A stretch of DNA of 64,000 nt from positions 4,402,001-4,466,000 of the forward strand of contig NC_068563.1 in the NCBI RefSeq assembly GCF_022201045.2. Reading direction: 5' to 3'. The notes beneath the pieces were generated by a model. The model searched no databases. It was not told where the DNA came from and saw nothing but the letters and a program-made list of their open reading frames with translations. The stretch's first letter is position 1. Every line of letters starts with the position of its first letter. The stretch is from Citrus sinensis. Lineage: Eukaryota; Streptophyta; Magnoliopsida; Sapindales; Rutaceae. The position numbers and the translations under genes were made by a program. Below, in pieces: positions 23,505-34,195 of this stretch.

Positions 23505-26488
23505 ATGGCGACGACTCTGCAATTCTGCCGTCTATGCACGCGAACTGACATAGCTTCGCGCCATAATAATCGCGCCGGAGTGCTGGCTCTCCGGCACCTG
23601 CAGCCTGTGAACGTCAGAAGCTCCGGTCAAGAATTGCCGAGCTCGGCGGTGGCTGTTGGTGCCGAATTTGACGCGAAACAATTTCGTCATAACCTGATGA
23701 GAAGTGATAAGTATAATCGGAGAGGATTTGGCCACAAAGAAGAGACTATAGAGCTCATGAATCAACAGTACGCAAGTAAGATTTTCATTTTTTCTGTTTA
23801 AATCAATTTTTTTTACTGGATTTTCTTTTGTTTATTCAGTAGGAAATGAAATTATTGTTACTTAAATTTCTTTATTTTAGCTAATTATTCAGCTTAGTTT
23901 TAAATGGATAGATTCAGGAATAAAAATAAAAATAAAAAATCAAAGAAATTTGTGTGATTTTTAATTTCTCTGCTTGCTATTCAATGACCTTTTCTTTTTC
24001 TTTTTTTTACAATTTCATTTAAGAAAGCTGGATCAATCAATGATTTATCTTTTTATGGACTCATCATCAGTTTGTGATTAACAAATGTTTAGAGAGATTT
24101 GGTGAAATCAAGTGTTTCTATTTGGCGTTGGTGTTATTGTGGTGATGATTATTTTATTGATTTCGATGAGAATTCTTCCAGGTGATATTATAAAGAAATT
24201 GAAGGAGAATGGATACGAGTATACGTGGGGAAATGTTACGGTGAAGCTGGCCGAAGCATATGGCTTTTGCTGGGGAGTTGAGCGTGCTGTGCAGATTGCT
24301 TATGAAGCAAGAAAACAGTTTCCCGATGAGAAGATCTGGATTACCAGTGAAATCCTTCACAGTCCATCTATCAACAAGGTCTTAAAAAAACAAAACCAGT
24401 ACTTCTTTTATAATATTTTCAATTTAAACATTTTTGCTGCCCTGCTGTTTGTTAAGTTGATCATTTACTCATTTTCATGGTTATGGATTGTAAAGAGTAG
24501 ATCTGTATTGATGAAACTGTTACGCTCTTTGTTTCAATCATGATTTGATTCTTTCATTACTATATCCTACTAAAATGATTACTGAGGCTCTTAAGTCATA
24601 CATGGCAGCGGTTGGAGGAGATGGAAGTTAAAATTATACCTGTTGAGGAAGGAAAGAAGCAATTTGATGTGGTAAATAAGGGTGATGTTGTGGTTTTGCC
24701 TGCATTTGGGGCTGCAGTTGAAGAAATGGTGACTCTGAATGACAAGAATGTACAGATCGTTGATACAACTTGCCCTTGAGTGTCGAAGGTACCTTTAGCT
24801 GAGACAGATCAGCTGTTATTATAATTATTCATTTGCCTGATTATATCTTCAATCCCTCTTCATGTTACATATTGTATATAAGTTTAAAATTTTTGTGAAG
24901 GTCTGGACTACTGTTGAGAAGCACAAGAAGGGAGACTATACTTCAATTATTCACGGTAAATATTCTCATGAGGAAACTATAGCAACTGCATCTTTTGCAG
25001 GAAAGTATATCATAGTCAAGGATATGAAAGAGGTATGTTCGGAAGGTGGATTATATTATATTTTCTGGAGAATCTGTAGAGCAATATTAGGAGATATTCA
25101 TTAGAATGTTTTTTTCTTTTCAATTGTTATTATTTAATCCAGGCTGAGTACGTGTGTGATTACATTCTTGGGGGTGAACTTAATGGATCTAGCTTAACAA
25201 AAGAAGCATTCCTTGAGGTATGAGTTTTGTCGCTTACTTGACCGTGAATGTTGACAATTTTTGGAGAGTTTTGCAGATATTGATATAGTTATTTGCTTGC
25301 CTACAGAAATTCAAGAAAGCTGTTTCAAAAGGGTTTGATCCAGATGTTGACCTGGTAAAAGTTGGCATTGCAAACCAAACTACAATGCTCAAGGGTGAAA
25401 CAGAAGAGATTGGTTAGTTGCACTATAATGCTGATTTCATCACATCTGTTTCAAAGAAAGTTTGGCTTCTGGTATTTGAGCAAATTTTCATTGATACAGG
25501 AAAATTAGTGGAGAAGACCATGATGCGTAAATTTGGAGTTGAAAATGTCAATGAACACTTCATAAGCTTCAACACAATTTGTCATGGTGCACAAGTAATT
25601 TCTTCTCCCTCATGGTTTTATCCTTTCAGATTTTTATAATTTTGTGAGTCAGAGAACTTCCTGTCCACTGCATGTCTTTTAACGCACTTAATAAAACCCA
25701 GAATGTTCAACTTCGGTATGCTAAACCTAACAACATAGTTGACAATTTGTTTTCAATGACCGACTGCTCCGCCAGCAATACTCAGCCGCTAGTTAATCTG
25801 CAAGTTGTGTACCATTCTGTTGTGTTCAGTAAATTTAAGCTAATGATTTTGGTCTCAATTTTTGCAGGAGCGACAAGATGCAGTGCATAAGTTGGTTGAG
25901 GAAAAGATCGATCTTATTTTGGTTGTTGGTGGGTGGAACTCGAGCAATACATCAAGCCTTCAAGTGATTGCAGAAGACCGTGGAATTCCCTCATACGGGA
26001 TCGACAGTGAGAAGAGAATAGGTCCCGGAAACAAAATAGCGTATAAATTGATGGTACGTGTGAACATATTTGAATTTTACTTGCATCAACAGAGTAATTT
26101 TTTGGTTTCAAAATTTCGTTATTAATTATCTGTGTTTGTTATCTTGTATGTAGCATGGCGAGCTGGTGGAGAAAGAAAATTGGCTGCCGAAAGGACAGAT
26201 CACAATCGGGGTGACAGCCGGTGCCTCCACCCCAGATAAAGTAATTTCTTACGCAGGAAATTTCTAAATAGATTCTTGCTTACCTTGACCTTATTTTTTT
26301 CATTTTTGTATTTCTAATTTACCATGCCACAGCTAATTACATCATTTTCGTCTGCTGACGGTAAATTTTAAAGCTGTTTAACTTGAAGATTGTTATAATT
26401 TTCCTCCCCGTGTCTTATCCAGGCTATTGAAGATGTCCTTAAAAAGGTATTCGAGATCAAGCGTGAAGAAGCCTTGCAATTACCGTAA
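23505..26488 (+). pseudogene. HDR: HDR (IspH) copy 2, one nonsense codon
   Basis: The product would be plastid 4-hydroxy-3-methylbut-2-enyl diphosphate reductase. Exons: 23505-23775, 24182-24378, 24609-24788, 24901-25032, 25143-25217, 25307-25412, 25500-25594, 25868-26053, 26154-26240, 26423-26488; they total 1395 nt (464 codons plus stop), the family's usual length. The start is MATTLQFCRLCTRTD, a transit-peptide-like N-terminus. All splice sites are canonical and frames join. The only disabling change is TGG to TGA at 24777-24779, in the TTCPWVSK motif directly after the second cluster cysteine and Pro; readthrough would be needed for a full enzyme. Other unusual residues are ICHGAQ where plant HDRs have ICDATQ, and SYGIDSE where SYWIDSE is expected. 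I call it a pseudogene, but a single-base assembly error or a segregating allele is possible. Confidence 0.88.
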
Positions 26489-26599
26489 ACTGAGGTCCAA
26501 ACATACATATTATCAATAAATTTCAACGTGATTGTATAACTAGATATTGTAAAATAAACACAGCCTCTGCTGGGTCTTTTCTTAGTGGCCATGTCGTGA

Positions 26600-28180
26600 G
26601 AGCATGAGTTGACTCCCATGCAAGCCATGCATGACACATGCACGTGCAGTTTCACGTGTGGATATTGTGAAGATGAGTGCTGGAGCCGTGATCTTGGGAT
26701 AACCTTATCACAGAAGTTGCTTTTGATTATCTTTCTGTTACAAAATATTAGCTAAGTTGTTATTTTATATTTGTTTTATTGATTTCAGCCGTGATTGTGG
26801 GTTGAAAATCAAAGTCTTGTTATTATAAATAAGCTCCAGAATATGAATAAATTCATCGAGAATTCAAACTATAATTTTTTGGTTATTTCTCACCATAAGC
26901 AGAAAAATATCACTAGCATTACTCGTAATTGTTATTAATAAAAATAATAATAATAATAAATAAAATAATAAAGTTAATAAAATAATCATTATTATTATTA
27001 TTACTGACATTTAAAATAATAAAATTAATTGTGATTTGAACGAGGGTAATTTGGGAAATATGAAAAAATTAGAGGAATACAAAAGTAAACATATATTTCA
27101 TTACCATTCTCTCATTTTCATTCCCAACCCCCCATGGGAATGGAATTCACATTCCTTATTCCCAAATTGTATGAGACCCACACATTTTATTTTTATTCAC
27201 AAATTACATTTTACCAATTAAACATGGATTTCATTCCTATTCCTTCATTCTCATTCCCTAAATCTTCAAATAAACACAGCATAAGTTCTTAGGGACTATA
27301 TACTTTGATTAACAAAAGTAATCTAATTTTAAATTTATATTTTAAAATGTTGCACGTTTTAGGACTGTATACATAAGTATATATTATTATTAAATAAACA
27401 TATATTTCATGTGTTTATGAAAAGATGGTGGGTAGAAATTGATCTGGGACAATGACAGGTACCTGTAGTTGGTATTATTAAAAGCTTGCTAATATGTCAA
27501 ATTCAAATTTGGTAAGCTGCATTAAGTTTATAACAAACAGTGAATTCGAGTCAGCATTTGAAATTGGTTGGTTATTTCCTTTTCAGGACAACATTGCTGG
27601 ATACATTGCTTTACAAAGCTGTATCCACATCTCATTGAAAACTTAACGATGAAGAATAAAAAATTTTTAAAACAAAAGTTTTTTCAACAGAGAATGAGAG
27701 ATAGCTGTAACACCTTTTTTTTAAAGTCTTTGCCAGCTATAAATTGATTCATTGTAACATCATAGTGGAATTGCCCCTATGAAATTGTAACTCAAGTTGA
27801 TGATGAGGGAATAACTGTGTTAAGAAGGAAGCAAAAAGAGAAATGTAATCATAAAGAATGGTATAGTATTCTATTAATCTTTCAGTCTTGAATTTCAAAG
27901 TATAATGTATAGTCAGTACAATATTTGATGAATAATAAAACTAGAAATAAAGAGTACAAAACATATGATCTCAAACAATATGAATTTGAACTCAGAACAA
28001 ACATTTTATGCTTACAAGTATAGTTTCAACTCCCGTGTCATACTGTTGATTCTGCTGATGAATTAAGTTGCGTTGGTATTGCTTCCTGCCTGTTTGTCAA
28101 GGTGGGCAAAATCTTGGTTTGATGTCAATATCTGAACTAAGAGCTTTTCCATTATGTTGAACAAGTATTGCCTTGGGAAA
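26600..28180. other. Intergenic region between HDR copy 2 and CCS1
   Basis: No gene is seen. AT-rich trinucleotide runs occur at about 26935-27002. At 27030-27290 there is a MITE-like relic rich in CATTCC/GGAATG motifs, similar in style to 49660-49765. The last few hundred bases should hold the CCS1 3' UTR. Confidence 0.5.
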
Positions 28181-31100
28181 CTAGCCACTGATGCCATCAG
28201 ATTGCTTGGACAGAGATGATTCGACTAGTTCTGGAACCCGATCAAGCAAACGATTCATATCGTCTGGAAATTCAGCCTTGGCTCGGTTAGTCTTTCCTCC
28301 GATAATCACTGAAGTTCCATCTTGTAAGGCCCATATCTTTAGATTGACAAGAGATGACAACAAATGAACATTAAATATCACGTAATGCATCAGAATCACG
28401 GTGCAAATAACATTTGATAGTAACATCATTAGAAGCTATCATTTGAAAACCTTGTGTTCTATAGCGCGCAAATGCCGGACAATTGACATGTTAGTCATAC
28501 ATAAGAACTATTGTGAACTTGGTCATTTGATTACCCATGGTTATTGTTATTTCAAAATTATATTGTATTGTCTCAAATCCTATACTACTGGATGCACTGT
28601 TAAGAACGAAATTAGTGAATTGTATAGCACAAGGCATCGTAGTATAGACAATAAAAACGGCTTGTGCTCTTGTGCTATAAAACCAATAATGAATTATACT
28701 TCCAAAAATCGCAACTTCACCTGTGTATGAGATAAAAAACTGATGCAAGTTGTGAGCATTAGAGCACCAAAACCAGCATACACGATTGGCACTCCAGGGT
28801 CAGTCTGTAAGCAATTAACATGCATTAATTCTAATGTACTTAATTTATAAAATAGATACTGATTACAAATTGATCTGTATGCATTAAATCAAAGTTACCT
28901 TCAGGTCAAGACCAGTACTCCCGATAGCATCAACAATAACGATTTTTGTTCCATCAATGTCAATTGGAAGCTTAGAGTTAGGTCGTCTGACTCCTGCGAA
29001 TTTCCCTTCTTGATCATATATGACTATTGATTGCAGATCACGACCAAGCATTGATCTAAAATTTAACAAGATAGAAGAACAAACTAACCGCTTACAGAAC
29101 TTCAAAAACTTTAGAGGAAAGAAAAGTAAGTACTGAATTCTTGCCTAAAACGTGAGTGTTAAAGAAATACATACATTCCCTTGACATTAGGAGAATTAAC
29201 ATCTCCAAGAGGTAAGAAAGTCCCAAACAGCTTTTTGTCTCCATTGACTTTTAGAGGTGCCATTGCCAAATTGAAAGGTCCTTCATCATTCTTAAGTACC
29301 TGCAGTGCCGAAAAACTCCAATCTGTCTGATATATTGTGATCCCGCCATACCTTAAAGGGTCATTTACACTAATTGTTTTCCTCATCACCTCCTTCCCCC
29401 CAATGTCAAATAGAGAAAGATCACTATGAAACTGCTTCACCTGTAAACCAGAAGAAAAACTTAAAATGAAAAGTGAAACATCACATTAGAACCAAAGAAT
29501 TTTTGGAGTTTCACAAGAAAGATCAGACAAAGCTTATAATGCACGATACCTAGAACTCCTTATAAAGTTCCCCTTCCTTTATGCTAGTTACTAGACAAGA
29601 AAATTGAAACTCACCTCTCCACTATCATAGTAATCCATGTAGAATTTATTGACATGAACCTCAGTGCTGAAAGCATCAGTAGGAGTAGAAAGAAATCCAT
29701 TTGGGCCTAACACGTCACCCACAACAAAATTCAGCCCTTGTGGAACTGTAACTGAACCTCTGAAGCTCCCAGTTGCACTAAGAGTTCCACCTGCCATTAT
29801 CAGCAGCATTGCCAAATGTACTCCAATAGGGGCAAACCGACCAACCAGTCCTTTAAAGGCATACAAAGACGGTCCTTTCAAGAATACCTGCATTCACTAA
29901 AGACAAGCATAATAAGCAGGAAATCTTACATATAAGGTAGCAATGTACGAGAAACAAAAATGATATAAGTACTGACTGAAAAAAAAAAATATACAGTAAA
30001 TGCTCTATGCATTCAAGTGAGACATTGGGATCTATGGTGAATGATATAATTGATTTTCGTTACATTCATAAATGATCTGTCATGATGACTGCTGGCATTT
30101 AAAATAAGACTGTCAGTACCTTCTGATGACTCAAATACTATTTAATCTCGAAGGAAATTAGACTTCACAAGTAATAACAAGTGAAATCTGAATTCCATGA
30201 GTATCAATGAATAACGCTGTTAAAAGAGCAAGTCTACCCAGAAAAAGAACATCAAATATTATTTCTGTACTGAATCGGTCTATACATGTAAAGTTTGGAA
30301 ACCAAGATAATTTTTAGTTTCAAAGAATAAAGAACAGGTGAAAGAAAACAAAGTGAGAAAGGATGCAAAATGATTACCTCATATCCCGCACCCATCAGAA
30401 TAACACCCAAATCTTGAATAGATGCCCTTGGAAGAGTATCTGAAAATTCCTGCTTCCGGATTGCCTCAGCAGAATGTAAAAAACTCCATCTGCATTAATT
30501 ATAGAGTTGTGTTAACAGAAAGCTACTCCAAATGATTTCCAATGGAGCAAAGGATTTTGGTAGACACAGCCAGACCTTCTTGCAACCTTAACCAGGGGGA
30601 TCTGGGTTGTGTAAGTGCAGGCCATGAGTGATAATCCCATCATAACCAGCAGTCCAAGGAAAATGGGAGACGAGAACATATGATCAAACCCAAGTGTGAG
30701 AATCCATCTCCAGGTGAAGAATCCAAACACAGGATTATCTTCAGGGTACTTCTGGAAGTAGAAATCCGGCACCTCACCTTGCTCAATCGCAGTACCTACA
30801 GAACCATTGGGCGCAGGGCAAGCCAATTTCCAATAACAAAGGATCAGGATATAGTGTCAACGAGTACAAAGCCTCCAAAGAAGCCAGGTTTAAAGAGGCA
30901 TCCATTGCTAAGAATTAAGTTAAATCTCTATTGGCAAAAAAAGAGTTTTTCAGAACACGGTGCCTTTCTAATGCACTCTTTTACAGAAAACATATTAATG
31001 TTACATGAATTCATTTACAAATTCACTAATTTGATCGATTCGATTTGTTGAATTGGCTTTTAAACTGCAAACAAGGACAGATGGCAGCTCAGGAAATCAA

Positions 31101-31816
31101 TAAATGATCTAGGGCCTCTTAATTTAGTGGCTGCCCCAACTTTCTTCGTCAATGCACATGCTTAATCAACCTTCAAGTCCTATGTTAATTCCAGAGCATA
31201 TTATAATATTCCTTTAGCAAACAATTTAGAAATTACCCACCATAATTACCTGATGCATAGACTCCACCTTATAGAGGCAACATACACCAAAATAACGTAA
31301 ATAGTAATAGCAGTTTTAAGACCAAAACAAAGGCAATAATTCTACTTTAATCCACTACAACATATAAACCCAATTTACAATATCACAACCAGAAAACTAT
31401 AAGCAGCTATGAGTAAAGAGTAAAGCAAGAATAAAAGGCAACATACCAAGGGCCATGAGGGCAGCAATAGCAGCCATTTCTCCAATAGCCAAAGGCAAAT
31501 TAGACAAAGCAGCCAATACCCTTCTAGGCAACCTCTTAACCAACCCAATAACTCCATTCTTACTCTCTACCTCCCCTGAGACTTCATCATTTTTCAACGG
31601 CGGCGGCGATGAATCCGAAAAAACAATCTTCTTGGATACGTTATCCTTCTTCTTTTTGACATCTTGGGAGGTTCTTAGCTTGCAAGAAATTGTGAAAGAG
31701 AGAGTAATGCATCTGTTGAAGAGAGTGTGGAGTTGGGGATTGAATGTAGAGTTAAGAAGGGGAGCTTTGAGAATGTGAGTTCTGGTGGGAAGTGTCGGAG
31801 GTTTCAGAGTTCCCAT
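28181..31816 (-). CDS. CCS1: Cytochrome c biogenesis protein CCS1, chloroplastic (ResB family)
   Basis: CCS1 is a thylakoid membrane protein of system II that, with CcsA, delivers and attaches heme to c-type cytochromes (cytochrome f, c6) on the lumen side. Eight exons on the minus strand: 31816-31447, 30795-30576, 30489-30378, 29887-29615, 29440-29175, 29055-28899, 28804-28721, 28336-28181. They sum to 1638 nt, 545 aa, close to the Arabidopsis protein. The first 80 or so residues are Ser/Thr/basic-rich, as expected of a transit peptide. Membrane segments are at about residues 105-127 (IGEMAAIAALMALG), 145-180 (MFSSPIFLGLLVMMGLSLMA), 248-268 (GVHLAMLLIMAGG, with the conserved His) and 465-490 (YAGFGALMLTTCISF); a large lumenal ResB domain lies between the last two. 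It is divergent from the mTERF gene, with starts 777 bp apart. Confidence 0.96.
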
Positions 31817-32592
31817 TAATGGTGATTTTGGGACTGCTCTCAGTGCTCTGTTTCAGATTGCAGTAGCAGTTAGCGTCTAATAACGACCATTGCTGTTAGT
31901 TTATCCCTTAGAGACAGATATTTTGTTGAGGTGGCTTTATGAGTAGATAAAGTAACCAACAAACGCAAGGCGTCTCAGTGTCAAAAAATGATTAGCTAAA
32001 GAGTCTTCAATTACTAATAAAGACAGAATGGCACTTTTACCCTTATCACCTAAATCTTTTATAAATTTTTAATACCTCAATTTCTTCCTAACATTTATAG
32101 AAAAAACATTTTATTTAAAGTACTAGGATTCTCTCCTAATTTGAGTCTTATTAAATTTTTAAAAATTTTCTATCATATATTTTTTAATGGTAATGTATGA
32201 ATAAGATTTAATTTTTTTTTATTAATTACTAATTAATAATTAAATTATTTATTTAAGATATGATCAGATCAAAAAAGAATCGTAATCTTTATTCAAAAGG
32301 TATTTACCCTCCGACAATTTACTATTTTTTTCATAAATAATTTGACGTCAAAGACGAAAAGAATAATTAAAAATTTTATAAAGGATCCATGCGGTAAAAA
32401 AATTTCTACTAGGGATGAATGTGTCAATCCATCTTATTAAAAATGCAAAAATAATTGAGAACGACATGTCGTGATGTTTGCAAAAGATCAATTCCCCATT
32501 TTCCCTCCTGAAATCCTCTTATCGTGTACGATAACTAACTAAATCACGACCTCACAAGCAGCTTCACTTGCAGTTTAGTTGACACAAAAGCA
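31817..32592. promoter_or_regulatory. Divergent promoter region of CCS1 and the mTERF gene
   Basis: The 776 bp between the two start codons must hold both promoters and 5' leaders. The middle (about 32040-32400) is very AT-rich, with no insertion that I can recognise. Individual elements cannot be assigned with confidence. Confidence 0.5.
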
Positions 32593-33432
32593 ATGCTCCA
32601 CTCTCTTCACCTCCCCATTGTTTCTTCCTACTCTTCGGATAAATCCTCAAATCCCCCATCATTCTCTTCCTCTCAAAACCCTCCTCTTTACCTCAAATTC
32701 AAAACCTCTCACCGCGAGAATCTCCGGTACCTCAGAGCCATTGGCGTCATTGATCCCAGCACAAAACCTCACAAGCTTCCTTCACCGGAGGTTGTGTCAC
32801 AAATCTTATCAACCATAGACTTCTTCAAGTCAAAGGGCCTCACCAACGGCCACTTCTCCCGCCTTGCCTATCTATGCCCTCAGTTTTTCTCCATCAACTT
32901 TGACCCTTCTGAGATTGAACCTGTTTTCGACTTCTTGATCACAGACTTGCATGCTTCGGTTGAAGAAAGACGCGGTCTGATCATTGGTTGTCCTCAGATG
33001 CTTTCCTCAAATGTCGAATACTGTCTCAAGCCAACACTCGATTACCTCACGAAGCTTGGGGTGAAGAAACTGAACGTGCCCAGTACGTTAAATGCCCGTC
33101 TTCTGAACACGAGAGTTGAGAGATTACGCGAGACGTTAAGGTTCTTGAGGAGCATAGGGCTGAATCGTCGAGAGGCGGCGGAATTTTGTGCCAGGATGCC
33201 GGCGATCTTTGGGTACAACATTGAACATCATCTGAAGATCAAGTTTGAGTTTCTGGCGGTGGAAATGGAGAGGAGCTTGGAGGAGCTGAAGGAGTTTCCT
33301 CAGTATTTTGGGTTTAGTCTGGGTAAAAGAATTGCACCCAGGCATTGGCATTTGAAGCAGAGAAATGTTCGCATTAAGTTGAATAAAATGTTGCTGTGGA
33401 GCGACAACAGATTCTATACAAAGTGGAAATAA
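32593..33432 (+). CDS. mTERF-family protein, probably organelle-targeted
   Basis: Single exon, 279 aa. mTERF proteins bind organellar nucleic acid through helical repeats and act in transcription, termination or RNA processing. The N-terminus (to about residue 45) is Ser/Pro-rich with few acidic residues, like a transit peptide. Repeats of the mTERF kind follow from about residue 65, for example ILSTIDFFKSKGLT, LIIGCPQMLSSNVEYCLKP, TLDYLTKLGVKK, LRETLRFLRSIGLNRREAA and LKEFPQYFGFSLGKRIAPRH. No DNA-target residues can be named. It converges with PLAA (764 bp between stops). From memory the Arabidopsis neighbour of PLAA is the mTERF gene At3g18870, which this most likely matches. Confidence 0.9.
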   Translation: MLHSLHLPIVSSYSSDKSSNPPSFSSSQNPPLYLKFKTSHRENLRYLRAIGVIDPSTKPHKLPSPEVVSQILSTIDFFKSKGLTNGHFSRLAYLCPQFFSINFDPSEIEPVFDFLITDLHASVEERRGLIIGCPQMLSSNVEYCLKPTLDYLTKLGVKKLNVPSTLNARLLNTRVERLRETLRFLRSIGLNRREAAEFCARMPAIFGYNIEHHLKIKFEFLAVEMERSLEELKEFPQYFGFSLGKRIAPRHWHLKQRNVRIKLNKMLLWSDNRFYTKWK

Positions 33433-33788
33433 AATCTGTTTTCAACTAATTGTTTTTATTCTAACGACCATTTGCTTATGTACACAAGTTTTACATACCA
33501 GAAGAAGAAAAAATGTGTGGGTGTAAAGAAAAAGAAGACGAAGTAGTTGCACATTAATTTGTATTTTCTATTACTGAAGTGAACTTCTGATGGTTTTTGA
33601 GGACCCGTTTGCTGTTATTTTCCTTCACCTAAGTAGGCACATTTGGTACAATTGAAAAATCCTAGAAACAAAGATTGAAATATCTGTACCTCTAAATCAC
33701 AAATTCAATGGGTCTAAAATACAAAAATATCATTTTGCCAAGTAGACAGAGAAAAGAATACACCGAGAATCTCGAATGCCTTGTTAAA

Positions 33789-33942
33789 GTCACTAGAGGC
33801 AGAGGCTCTACAGTTAAATATATAATGCAATTGACGGCCTTTCTTGCATCTCAATGTGATTTACAGTCACTAGAGGCAGAGGCTCTACAGATAAATATAT
33901 AATGCAATTGACTGCCTTTCTTGCATCTCAATGTGATTTATG
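33789..33942. repeat. Perfect-period tandem duplication, 2 x 77 bp
   Basis: GTCACTAGAGGCAGAGGCTC starts both units (33789 and 33866), which differ by only about three bases. It lies between the convergent stops of mTERF and PLAA, probably in a 3' UTR. The near identity indicates a recent event. Confidence 0.9.
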
Positions 33943-34195
33943 TATCCGTTAAAAGTTGGTCAACCACCTTGACAATCCATCCTCATCTCATCAATGCCAT
34001 CCAAACGTTCATCAATTTTCCAATGCTGCAAAAGGTTATACAGAAGAGAGTTACATTGGCTTGGAATAAAATTATCAAACAAACTTTGCTATTAGCATGA
34101 AGGCTAAATACTCTGTTTGGGCAGAGTCCCAACTCTGTGCAAGCATTTGAGATACATTTCATGACTTGTATAAAAAAGAATCACTCACAGGCAAT

